Below the pieces are notes generated by a model. The model saw nothing but the letters and a program-made list of their open reading frames with translations. It ran no database searches and was not told where the DNA came from. A DNA stretch of 64,000 nt. Source: Apium graveolens. Lineage: Eukaryota; Streptophyta; Magnoliopsida; Apiales; Apiaceae. The stretch spans positions 231,545,792 through 231,609,791 of the forward strand of contig NC_133649.1 of the NCBI RefSeq assembly GCF_009905375.1, in the 5' to 3' direction. Made by a program: the position numbers and the translations under genes. Positions 49,201 through 59,601 of the stretch are shown in pieces. Position 1 is the first letter of the stretch. Each line of letters opens with the position of its first letter.

Positions 49201-50786
49201 CGTTTTGCATCTCTCTCAGAGCGCAACTCAAGCCTGCATCTACTCCATTTATTTAATACGAGTAAGGTGCAACGACCTCATGAATATTCACGTTGCAAAC
49301 AGAATTTGCTCAGTGATTATTCATCATCAAATTTATTCACTACCATCTTAATTATCTGTATTAAGTTGGATTTACCCTTGAGTTTATAGAGCACACATCT
49401 CTCTATTTAGCTTCAATATTGACTCGACTACGAGTACGAGTGATAAATGTTTTACTATCAAACCAGACAGTAAACACGTATCGTGTCACTACCTCTCATC
49501 TGAGCAGGTTTTACGTCATTCATTAAAACCTATAAGATTTTAATATCATGTTTAAAGAACTTCCCGCGGTTCTTATCATTAAAAATTCAATTACCGAATT
49601 TCTCTAAAATATTTACATGGTTCACACGAACCTACATTTCTGGCTCACCTACTGGTACAACCAGAAAAGGCCCAAGGAAGAACATAAATCTTCAATAACC
49701 CCACATTCAGTTATCCTTGATCAACTGATGCGTTAGGGTTAACAACTTTTCGGATTCTCTCCGAAGTTCATCATAACTACTGATATCAATATTCGCCGTA
49801 TTAAGTATCATATGGATCACTATAATAGGCTCGTGTGTCAATGCCGCAGTAGACCGACACCAACACGTGAAATTACTATTTAACTGGAGGAAAAATCCAA
49901 GCAGAAAAAATATAATTTATGTGCCGACCCATAACCTATACTTCAGGCCCATTAGGTTTTTTAATGTGGAGAATCCTGAGCAATTGTAAATCTGGTTCAC
50001 TTCAGCTACACAACTCGTCACATTATTTAACAACAAACATGTTACTGCATTCTATCCAGTATTACAAGTTTGTGATATAACTCCATTATTAAAGATTAAA
50101 CAATAATAATTGATGCCTTATGATCACTCAACAATGATTAAAAAATTAATCACCAAATAATCAAGTTCCATCATGAAGGGTCATATTTATGTAGCCATAT
50201 CATTTAATTGCATAGTAATATCATGTTATGAACTTGCAAACACGCATGTAAACTATAGCATATACGATTCTTGTATCAATATACTAATAATTCTGAAATC
50301 AATTCATAATTAAGAAACTCTAGCTCATATATATTATCAATCACTATGTTAACAAAACATAATAAGCTATCCATTAATAGCGAAAACATGGACGAATTAT
50401 AAATTTGGGTTTAATCTACCAATTTATAATGATCAACCCGAGAGAGATGTCACCAAATATGTCCACTTGAATATAAGTTGATCATAAATCAATAACCATT
50501 AAAGCATCAATAGCCTTATAAGAAACCAATTATCCAACAACTTTGTGCTTACTTTTGCCTCGTACCTGTTATGCTTAAACAAAGCACCATTTAAAATCAA
50601 ATTTATATTAATTTCAAGCACATGGCAACAAGTGATCAAAGAAATTAACGCACTAAATTTAATTTATTTAATGAGGCAAATAATGGCCACTCATATACCC
50701 ATAAATAAATCCAATTTAACCAATCAAATTGACTTTTGCGTCTATTCACAAGAAAGTATGAAAATTGAAGAAAACTGCTTTAAGAT
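46207..50786. other. Non-coding interior of the LARD-like element
   Basis: About 4.6 kb without a credible gene. A frame at 46165-46437 (minus, 90 codons) crosses the LTR border and matches no family I know. Three small hairpins with a shared CGTC loop are at 47885-47995. The rest is AT-rich sequence with scattered short inverted repeats. Confidence 0.6.
47885..47995. repeat. Three 46-bp-spaced hairpins with a common CGTC loop
   Basis: The hairpins are TTTTAG-CGTC-CCAAAA (47885-47900), GTTTAAG-CGTC-CTTAAAC (47932-47949) and TTTTGAG-CGTC-CTTAAAA (47978-47995). The stems differ in sequence while the loop is constant. Confidence 0.8.
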
Positions 50787-51506
50787 TGTTATCAATCTTG
50801 TACGATAAAGACATTATTATATATATATATTGAATATATAACTACTTCACAAGAACATTGCTAATTCTTAAATCACATAAGCATATGAGAATTAACAATT
50901 AAATTAGGAGAAGGGTTTGAGAAAACAAACAGAGATTGGATTTAATCTCGAGTCCAGAAAACTGTCTCCTTAAAGCAGTTTCGCCCCGCACCATCCGTGT
51001 TTAGCGACCTGCTTCCCAGGATAAAACGAGATACTAGTATAATCGATAGATCGAATGTACTCTCAACGAACTTGAACTGAGCCCGAGAACTATCACCGGA
51101 ATATTGGAAAAATTTAAGACTAAACAGACCGAGAATGAAAGAGATGACTCTTATTTTCTCGACTTAATAAAACTGATGCCCTAAGACTTTATTTATAAAG
51201 AGAGGCTTGAAAGGATTTGTTTTTCTTTTCGATGTGGTACATGATATTTATAAGAAAAACTAAGGAATGAGTTGTGCTACTCTCGACGTGGTACAAAACC
51301 ACTTTTCATATTAAAATGATAAAACTTTGGAACATCAGTTCTCATTCATCTTTTACTCATTTTGAGCGTGTAAATATGCGTTGGAATCACCTCGAAGAGG
51401 AGAATACATTCCAATAAATACACACTACTAACACATAATGTGTCTGACTCATATAGAGTCTCAAAATGATTCACAACTTAGTCTAAAATACTAAGTTTGT
51501 CCAACA
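50787..51506 (-). repeat. 5' LTR of the non-coding element
   Basis: It pairs with 45474-46193. A minus-strand TATAAATA box lies at 51190-51197. Confidence 0.88.
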
Positions 51507-51511
51507 ATATA

Positions 51512-52051
51512 TTACCTATTCGAGCCTACAGTACTATGTACAACCCATGTTTCCTAGGGACTTCTATATGGCCGTTAATAAGGATTTGTCCCTATAATAT
51601 GGATGTTCAGATTATTGATCTTGTTGGACACTCTGTTTTGTCTAGAATTTAAGTTAACGTGTTAACATCTATGCAGTACAATATACTACATTAACGTATT
51701 CTTTAAAGTTCAATCAACTAAGTAATGTAAATACCATCTCACATCCATAAACACAAGCAAATATACACAACTTTAAATTTAACAAATGGTAGCGTAGTGA
51801 GTAGAGAAATAACCAACAAATTAGCTTCATGGACTTTAATCTCCTTCAGTAGGCTTGTGACAACTACAATAATTTAAAATGATGGAATCAAAAATCTATG
51901 CAGTCACTGAGTTTTTTATCAAAAGATAGATAAATGGTTGCTAGTGCTTGTAAGAGTGACATCTTATATATGTATTTTTCCTACAGAACCCAAAACAACG
52001 GAATTCTGCATAAGCAACTACATTTCTCTACATTGAATTGTTTTATTTATT
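51512..52051. other. Intergenic stretch left of the beta-xylosidase exon
   Basis: AT-rich. No further beta-xylosidase exon or other gene is seen on either strand; the 61-codon frame at 51934-52119 has no recognisable content. Confidence 0.5.
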
Positions 52052-52134
52052 CAACGACTATTGTTATATTTAAGTTAAAGCAGCTCAGAAAGCAACGACT
52101 TTTGTTATATTTAAGTTAAAGCAGCTCACAAAGC
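52052..52134. repeat. 41-bp tandem duplication
   Basis: CAACGACT-TTGTTATATTTAAG through GCAGCTCA-AAAG occurs twice in direct contact (52052-52092, 52093-52134), just downstream of the exon. Confidence 0.85.
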
Positions 52135-52197
52135 AACAACAAAGCAACTTGGTATCACTGTAAACTTGTAATTCAAACTGTTAAATGACTGACCAAC

Positions 52198-52461
52198 TTT
52201 GATAGCATCAGCTGCAGCTTCTTTAGGCATGGACATATAATGCTGACTATCGTAGAAAACTCCAACCGAATCGCAATCAGAGACAATGTAGCCATTGAGG
52301 CGCCAATCGCCAGGAATGGTGTCCTTGAGGAGCTTAGGATTAGCACAGGTAGGAATGCCATTAACCTGATTGTATGAGCACATTACGCTCGCAACTTTGC
52401 CTTCAACCACACACGACCTAAATGACACGTCAAATGTATCAGCCATTTCTTGCTTGCTAAC
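52198..52461 (-). pseudogene. Isolated exon of a GH3 beta-D-xylosidase (BXL-like)
   Basis: An open 88-codon minus-strand segment reads [12 protein letters not shown], then [35 protein letters not shown] and KEAAADAIK. This is the part of plant glycoside hydrolase family 3 beta-xylosidases/alpha-arabinofuranosidases that holds the catalytic nucleophile, the first Asp of SDCDS as judged from the family motif. Such enzymes are secreted and trim xylan and arabinan side chains in the cell wall. The exon is preceded by a splice-acceptor-like CTGGATCAG and may end at a GT (52197-52196) after AAA. No other exon of this roughly 770-residue family is visible from 51507 to 53837. The frame is intact but the gene is not, so it is a relic, a captured exon, or one exon of a gene dispersed by insertions. 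Confidence 0.75.
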
Positions 52462-52614
52462 CTGATCCAGTACAAAGCTTATGTCAAATCTAATAATTTT
52501 AACAAGGCATTATCATGTACAATAACCACATTATCAATCAGATTATCATTCGACTTAAGAATCTCATAAATTCAAAACGTTGATCACTTAATTCAATATC
52601 ACGTTTATTATAGG

Positions 52615-53015
52615 CATAACCAAATTGGGATTCTTCGGTCACCCAACGAATCCCCCGTATCCACACGCACCCCCGTGTCAGATACTCTACTCGGATTCTC
52701 GGGGACACTCCGATGTTCAAAATTCTCAAAATTTCTCAACTAAAATACATATTTTTTAATATTTATACTACATATATAAGTAATTTTAGTTTAAATTCTT
52801 GTGTTATAGATACTTATATCATGTATTTGATACAATTTGCATAAAACTATTAATTTTGTTAATAGATTTCATTATTCATAACATCAAATATATATTTATA
52901 ATAAATATATGTGCCGTATCCCCGCACCCGAATCCCCATATTATTTTATTTACTGAATTCATGTATCCCGCACTACGCACCCGCATCCCCGCACCCGTAT
53001 CCTTGCTTTTTAGAC
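52615..53015. repeat. Cytosine-rich CCGCACCC-type repeats
   Basis: Two GC-rich patches (about 52640-52715 and 52915-53005) made of CCCCGTATCC, CGCACCC and CCGCACCCG variants sit in otherwise AT-rich DNA. They face the same way. This type of sequence occurs in small plant DNA transposons, but I see no clear terminal inverted repeat or target duplication. Confidence 0.35.
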
Positions 53016-53837
53016 AGAATATGATGATTAAAAATGGATCCGCGTTCTAAATTATTGCCAGTACACCTCAACAACAGATTTTAAAAAATGCAAATCTGCA
53101 AATGGGCGTTATAAAGAGATTTCAAGTCTTATTCAAAAATAACATGTCAGTGAATGCAGCTAAATTTTATACAATAACGTAAATAGTGTAAATATGCTCA
53201 GTAAAAAAGAATTTTAGATGTTCTGTATGATAGATTAAACAAAAATAAGAAGAACTCTAAGATACTGATAGAGACCTTTATTGATATATTGTTCTACTTC
53301 ATTTTCATGGATAAAGATGAGTTTTAAGTTTGAGCCAACATGATTGACTTGAAGCAGATTGGCATTGGCGTAAACTTTAGGCTAAAATTGTAGAAATATG
53401 GAGCCAGGGACCGGTGTTATGGTGTTATGGTCCAGTTTATGGCATAAGGGCACTGGGCACATTTATAAACGTTATCTGCATTTTTGTGGGGGGTAGAGGA
53501 CCCAAAGACACAAAGAGCCCATATGAAACTCACTTTTTACAAATGGAGAAATTCCTGAGATGGTGCACTGTCACTTCTTAATAAAATAGTTAGGAATAGT
53601 GAAGATAGTAATCGAATACAAATAGGCAAAATCACATGCATTTTAGATCATATTGTCTCTCCACTTACTAAGCCATCCAAGATTACTGCAAGATCAAGTT
53701 CCTATAACTTTGTGATACGATACATCAACTAAATCCGCTGGAGGTCAAGTTCATGATTTGGGGTTCAAATTTTCTACTGTAAAACAAGATTTAAGATATG
53801 AGAATGTTATTCTATGGTGAGAAAGACCTTTGAGAAG
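53016..53837. other. Intergenic stretch with no recognised feature
   Basis: I see no frame, RNA gene or repeat worth naming on either strand, and no further beta-xylosidase exon. Confidence 0.5.
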
Positions 53838-54491
53838 TGTTAGGTCCCGTATGAGGGTTATGTTAAGCTAAAAGGGGTTGAATAGCTTAATTACGAATTT
53901 AAAATTTATTATGACGTTTTAAAATAATTTTATCCATTTTTAATACTTTACCGAGTGGTTATGCAGTTTATATGTGCGGAAAATAAAGTGCAAGGAAATA
54001 AAATACCACACGGCGATTTTATCCTGGTTCGCGATGGCGCAACCTCTAATAGATCTGCTCACCCCTACTCTAGTCCCCGAGCTCCTCTCCCGGACTCGGA
54101 ATTTTCCCTTAATATAAACTCGTTCCTTTAGTAGACGGAGAAGCCTTTACACCCTTACAAATATTTATCTTGGTGCGTAACACAAGGCTCACCACCTCAA
54201 AATAAATGCAATTCCTACACAACTTATCTTAGACAATAACTCCCCACTATCTCTTCAAAGTTGATGTAGATCCCTTGTGTGGACTTGGCTTCCTTAGCTT
54301 TCACCGGTCTCGGATCTCAATATCCAGTCTTGGGTCTTTCCTCTTCTTTACGGTGCAAATATGACTAACTCCCCGCTAGTGCGTATGAGACTTGGGTCTT
54401 AGAACGAAGATCACCTCACGTCACCTTACCTCACTGCGAAACTAATAAGACAATCCACAAAAAACAAAGTATAGAGAAAATATGTGTTGAA

Positions 54492-54985
54492 CTAGTATGT
54501 TACGGTACTAGCCCAAAAGATAGTATAATATTCAAATAAGAATATTAATACTCTATATGTATACTTGACTTGAGATATAAAATGTTATATCAAGTATACT
54601 TTTGATTACTCCGTCTCTATGGATTATATGTTAATCGGAGTAATATAAGAAGTCCTTTATATGTATAATCAATATGGATTATGACTTCTTTGATCTTCAA
54701 GCTCAATACGTATACTTAACTCGGAATATATATTTATATGTCAAGTATACTTATGATTACTCCGTCTTTGTAAAATATATGTTTATCGAAGTAATAAGAA
54801 GTCTTGTATATATGTATAAGCACTATGACTTATGACTTCTTTTGTATTCTTCTTCTTTCGATTATGTATTTATGGATCGAAGAATACTTTGGTTACAATC
54901 TCGGAATTGTACCCATCCTTTTAAGCTCTTAGGCTTATGGATTTAGTATACTTATGATTTGGCGATTATGTGGTCAAAGTATACT
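54492..54985 (-). repeat. Chain of about eleven consecutive hairpins
   Basis: Inverted repeats follow each other with almost no spacing. Stems include CTAGTA/TACTAG (54492-54511), AGTATAATATTC/GAATATTAATACT (54522-54552), GTATACTTGA/TCAAGTATAC (54559-54599), ATTACTCCG/CGGAGTAAT (54605-54644) and AAGAAGTC/GACTTCTT (54647-54690, with inner ATAATC/GATTAT). The last three recur at 54710-54750, 54756-54795 and 54796-54841. Then come GTATTCTTC/GAAGAATAC (54844-54887), GGTTACAAT/ATTGTACC (54891-54913), TAAGC/GCTTA (54922-54937) and AGTATACTT/AAGTATACT (54945-54985). Confidence 0.85.
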
Positions 54986-55019
54986 TTTAACTTCAAGAAA
55001 CTTTATAGGTTCTATGATT

Positions 55020-55620
55020 CTTAGCCAAGGTCCAGATAATAGAAGTGAAAGTAATTGGCTTTGAATTTGTGCTTTTGAAGTTTAGGTGGATGATTACGAA
55101 GTTTACTATTGATCGACTTGTAATCCCCCGGAACATTGAAGATGCTAGAAGGGGTTATAAGTGATACCTTTCGTAATGATACTATATACACGAACTATGC
55201 GTTGACCAAGATCGAGATAAATGAAATGCAAAGTAATTGGTCAACTCGTGTGATTAAATTTACCTTTGAAGCTTAGACGGATGATTACGAAGTTTATATA
55301 TATCAAATAAAAACCCCACGAAACACTAAGGTGCTAGAAGGGGATTATACGATATCTTTCGTAATTGGACTATATACGCGAACTATGCGTTGGCCAAGAT
55401 CCAAACAACAGAAGTGCGAATAATTGGCCAACTCGTGTGATTTAATCCGTCTCTTATATTTGAAAAAATTACAAAGATCACTATTGATCGATTTATAATC
55501 TCTCGGAATACTAGAGATGTAAGCGAGATTATAAAACGATACCTTTCGTAATTATACTATATTCACGAAATATGTTGGTCAAGGTCGAGATAAATAAAAT
55601 GCAAGTAATTGGCCAACTCG
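55020..55620 (-). repeat. About 185-bp tandem repeats, each with nested inverted repeats
   Basis: Three full units and a partial one begin at about 55024, 55206, 55397 and 55577 (CCAAG-TC-A-A motifs). Each has an outer stem ATTACGAA/TTCGTAAT (55093-55177, 55284-55365; ATTACAAA at 55468-55552). Each also has an inner stem CCCC/GGGG (units 1 and 2) or ATAATCTC/GAGATTAT (unit 3, 55495-55532). Confidence 0.8.
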
Positions 55621-55631
55621 CGATGTCAAAT

Positions 55632-55763
55632 ATGAAATCTCACTCATGAGGAGTTATTTAGAGATTTATGAAATCCCACTCGTGAGGAGTTATTTAGAGA
55701 TTTAAGTACTTGTATATTATAGATCATCTTCGTTTAGAGCTTCGGTTTGAAGATCAAGTACTT
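55632..55763 (-). repeat. Two 36-bp repeats and a flanking inverted repeat
   Basis: ATGAAATC-CACTC-TGAGGA and the following 16 bp are repeated at 55632-55667 and 55668-55703. Each copy can pair AAATCTC or AAATCCC with GAGATTT. AAGTACTTG/CAAGTACTT (55704-55712, 55755-55763) encloses a further ATCTTC/GAAGAT pair. Confidence 0.85.
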
Positions 55764-56223
55764 ATTCGAATTTCGAGTTCAAATCTTCGTTCTCTCTTCT
55801 TAGAGAACCTTCTTTATAAGAGTATTGTATTAGAGCTTGAGATGAAGTAGAGAAATTAAGTAAAAAGCTCAAAATGAAGAAAACCAAAGAAGAAGTTAAA
55901 AACTCACCACTTTTGGAAAAAGGTCGGAAAAGTTCGCCGGAGGTTCGGCCGGATTTTGGCACTATGGACGAACTTGGGTAGCCCTTCGGGAGGCCGAAAA
56001 GTGGTGGTGGATGAGCTCACTTGGTGGGAACAAGTTTGGTTGGGTGAAGCTAAGCTTGGATATCAAAAACCTTAAGTATATGTGTATATATTTAAGAGAG
56101 AGAATGTTTTTGAGAAGAAGTGTGTGTATAGAATTTGAAAGAGATGAAGAGAGGCACTTCTTGAAAAATTCCCAGAAAGTAATTGGCTCTTTAGATTAAT
56201 AAAAATGGGTTGGGGCGATGGTT

Positions 56224-56231
56224 TATTTATA
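56224..56231 (-). promoter_or_regulatory. TATA box of the long LTR
   Basis: TATAAATA on the minus strand sits within CCTCTATAAATAAACC. Transcription would run left through the repeats described above. It is inferred from sequence only. Confidence 0.5.
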
Positions 56232-57419
56232 GAGGAAGTTGGGTGGAATGAATGGTTGAGATTTGAGAAGGAATGGATGGTGGATGGAGTGTATCACATG
56301 GATTGATGACATGGCAAATAGGTTGTGTTTCTTTGAAAGTGGGAAGGAAGCACAAGCTAGTATTCATTCAAATCTCAGCTGATATATATATTAAATATAT
56401 ATTTTCCTTTTCTTTTAATCATTCTTTAATTACTTTAATTAAGTATTAAGCACCATTAATTATGACCATCCCAAAAACTCTTAAATAAATATCATAAAAA
56501 ATATGATAGTTACCTAAATATTATAAAATTATGTCCTGAAAAGTTTGGTCAATAATGGTCAACGGAAGCTAGGTCAAACGAGGTCAACTGTGGGATCAAC
56601 TGCCTCGAAATTCGTGCCCGGACAAAAATTCTCGAAACGCTACGAAATTTTTACCATACATATAAAATACCATTTAAGTGATCCATACCAAATTTCAAGT
56701 CATTCTAGTATGTGGAAGTATTTATTTAAATTTAAAGCGGTTCTGTCAGCCTTTACTTCTGAATAAAAATACTATTAGTCTTGGAATGAAAGAAATGGAT
56801 ATTTTGACCAAAGTTTTGACTTTTATAGATACTTAAAATATATTTCCTAATATATAAAATGTATTTGAGTGGTGGGAAATATTTTTGAGTATTTTTGAAT
56901 AATTTTCTCCGAGAAATGCTGATTTTACGAAACGAGAGAAAATTACTTTACGAACACACAGAATGGGTGTAAGAATGGATATTAATACTTCAACCATGAA
57001 TATTAATAAACTTTGAATAAAAACTCTTTTGAAGGATGTAAAATATATTTAGGAGCTAAGAGTAAAACATATTTGATTTAGCACGAGATCTCTAAAGAAT
57101 ATTTCTGATATATTCCTTATTCGAGCTTGTTGCCTTTTTGATGTTGCAACTGTGATCTAAAAAATATCATAACTTGATATTTCTTATTTGATCAAATTGC
57201 CTTAGAGATATATTCCATAAAATATAATTTTTATGTTTTTAGAATAATGGAATATCTCTTTTATAAATAGTCTTGAAAATAATTTAGCTGATTTGACTAT
57301 TTGACTTTGATGTGGATCAATTAAAATCATGTCCTAATGGAGAGGATCTAAGTGTACTTAAATTTTATGTTTAATCGTAAAAATACCAAAATAAATAATA
57401 TATCGAAGATATCCTTTCA

Positions 57420-57433
57420 ATCTTCCCCTTTTT
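57420..57433 (-). other. Polypurine tract of the long-LTR element
   Basis: The plus strand reads ATCTTCCCCTTTTT; the element's strand reads AAAAAGGGGAAGAT immediately before TGAAAG, the usual Sirevirus-type arrangement. Confidence 0.7.
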
Positions 57434-58470
57434 GGTATTTGCCAAACAAACATAAAATTTAAAATTTTCAAGTGTGTGCTTCCCCTTGGTGTATGCATGA
57501 GTTTTAAAATATTTTTGCACATATAGTTTATGGGACTCAACTTGATTCCTCTCTTAGGATAAATCCTGCAAAACCTTGTTAGATATTTCAAAAATATTGA
57601 AGCATAGTGATTATCTAGAAAAATTAGGCATTTGAAAAATTGAGGGGTCTAAATTTGTTTAAGTACTCTTTTCCCCATTTTTTTTATTTCCCTTTAGTTT
57701 ACAATAAAACACTTTAAATTCTCTTCCCCTTTTATTTGGAAGATAACAAAAGGTAGGTGAATCCCAATTTAGAAACTATATGATCATGTTAAGACATGGA
57801 ATATGTGAAGAAGTGCAAGTAGTTTCTTATTGGTTTTCAGTTTCATTCATGCAGTCTAATTTCTGATTAAGCATGGGAATTTTTTGGTTAAGTATACATA
57901 GCTTGATTAAGAATATATCTGTTATGGTCAAAAGCAATGTGTAAGAAAAAGATTGTTTAGATAAGAAAAATATCATGGCATAGTTTACAATCTGAATTTA
58001 CCTTAAGCAAACAATGATAGTTTTATAGTCCTTATAGTAAGAAAACATGTTAAGTGTAATTCATTTATGCACGTTGTATTTGGCCTTGTTGCATGCACAA
58101 TTTCGGATTTTAAGACTCTGCTAAAATATGTTAATTACAGTTTAAAGATATAACTTCTTTTTATAAGAAAACATTTACTTACTTATACCTTTTAAACTAG
58201 TCTTGTGATACGAGTTTTTCCATGCATAACTTTCCAATTTAAAGAATTATCAAGTATATATATCGAACTTTGTAGGCCTTAAATAAGTTCAATTGCATGT
58301 AATTTTGTGATTTTAGACCTTGATTAAATCATACTATGACATTTGAAAAAAATATAGTTTCATTTTAAGCAATCACAAAAAGAGTTTTACTGCAAATACA
58401 AACTTACTTTACGCAAATCTTTTAAACTTGAACTAACATATATAACTATTTATCCTTGATTTTAGTTTAT
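57434..58470 (-). other. Internal remnant of the long-LTR element
   Basis: AT-rich, without a recognisable coding domain. Probably the non-coding zone before the polypurine tract. It is cut at 58471 by a gypsy-type LTR start. Confidence 0.45.
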
Positions 58471-59601
58471 TGTAATAACTCGAATTTTTGAGACCCTGTA
58501 AAATGTTTAATGAATAGTAACCCTGACAGACGAGAAAAACTTTTCAGCTCACACTATATAGTGCATAAGAAAATGAGTTTCGGAATCAATATTACAACTA
58601 TACGTACCAAATAAGTGTATGTAAACGCTATTAGTTTTCGAAGAAAACGAACTTTGAAAAATGACCGTAATTACGACCTATCAAGGACTACGAGAATCAC
58701 AATATAATTACGAGATTAAAATCCTACGGATTTATATTCAATTAGGATAAATAAAAATATAAGGACTAGAAATGAAAAGAATTACATTGCGAACCATTTA
58801 CGAATAAGTATTGCGGAGAACATTTAAGTAACCGAGCGAACGCGTAAACGATTAATTAAACGTAACGCACTAACTAAACCATGGTTAGTAACCATGGTTA
58901 CTTCATCAAATAGTGAGCTAACCCTAGGATGACCAAGCTAGCTAGCAAATTGTGTGCTTAGGAGCTAACCTTGTAGTTTAGCTTGTAAGCTAGCAAGCTA
59001 CAAAGATTTGTCCATGAATTTGGAGACAAGGAATAAACCTAAGCTATCCTAGGAAGAATAAAGATCAACTTGCAAAGATATCAAGTCACCTTCCAAGAAG
59101 CAACCTAGAAATCATCCAAGAGAAGCAACCAAGTGCTATAAATACCCCCCCTCATTTAGCTCCATTCGGCTATTTTGAAGAAAAAAGGGAATTGCAATTC
59201 AAAACTCCAAGCTCTAGTTCTTGTAAAATCACACAATTATTTCCCAAGCCTCCTAGCAACTAAACTAAGGTAAGAAAAATCTTTCATCTCTTTTTATCAA
59301 GGTTTGATGGGTGGAATAAATTCAAGACACTCACTAGTGAATAGTGTGAATAGTAACCTCTCTTTGGTTTCTTGATTTTAATGGTGGTTTTAGGTTCCAA
59401 AAATCATACCAAGCACTTCCAAGCCTCCACCATCCTCAAGAACACATCTCAAGCTTTCAATAAAGGTAAAAATCTCTGGCCTAACTTTATTTAAGGTTCA
59501 TGTTTAAGATCCATTTAGTGGGTGTTAGTAAACCTAGCTTACTAAGTGTTGTTGATGAAATCTTGATGATTAAGTTGAATAGATTTAAGGTTAGTTGTTG
59601 T
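58471..59601 (+). repeat. Partial gypsy LTR, plus strand, related to the B family
   Basis: It starts TGTAATAACTCGAATTTTTG. Read on their own strand the B LTRs start TGTAATAACCCCAATTTTT. Both share a CGAGAAAACTTTTCA-like stretch, a short CAC-CTAT-TAG motif, and AAGTGTATGTAAA about 150-190 bp in. A TATAAATA at 59137-59144 is followed by a transcribed-leader-like segment. Copia C cuts it at 59602. No internal region is visible. Confidence 0.6.
59137..59144 (+). promoter_or_regulatory. TATA box in the partial gypsy LTR
   Basis: TATAAATA within GTGCTATAAATACCCCCC, about 670 bp from the LTR start. Confidence 0.5.

Larger units (their letters stand above)
45474..51506 (-). mobile_element. Non-coding LTR retrotransposon (LARD-like)
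   Basis: Two 720-bp LTRs (45474-46193 and 50787-51506) begin TGTTATCAATC and end TCCAACA. They are flanked by ATATA at 45469-45473 and 51507-51511. A purine tract (GTGGGGGATTG on the minus strand, reverse complement at 46194-46206) beside the left LTR gives minus orientation. The 4.6-kb interior has no frame over 90 codons and no recognisable gag-pol motif on either strand. Where the primer site should be (about 50770-50786) the sequence is not a tRNA-iMet complement. The LTRs differ at roughly 3 percent of sites by eye. It would need outside proteins to move. Confidence 0.85.
53838..57419 (-). repeat. Exceptionally long Sirevirus-like copia LTR (3' LTR)
   Basis: On the minus strand this reads from TGAAAGGATATC (57419, directly after a polypurine tract) to CGGGACCTAACA (53838). 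The last 250 bp resemble the end of Sirevirus-type LTRs: GAACCAGGATAAAATCGC, then a CCGCACATATAA stretch and ACTCGGTAAAG, then CAACCCCTTTTAG and CCTAACA. A minus-strand TATAAATA at 56224-56231 divides it into about 1.2 kb of U3 and about 2.4 kb of transcribed R/U5. At 3.58 kb it is much longer than the copia A LTR; hidden insertions cannot be excluded. The partner LTR is not in the window, so boundaries rest on TG...CA and the polypurine tract. Confidence 0.6.

Noticed and set aside
52126..52446. Complete 106-residue protein
   Set aside because: It is the exon of a much larger family enzyme; the last 23 codons read past the likely splice donor and match nothing.
56011..56199. 62-codon plus-strand frame
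   Set aside because: It is antisense to the predicted leader of the long LTR and has no recognisable content.
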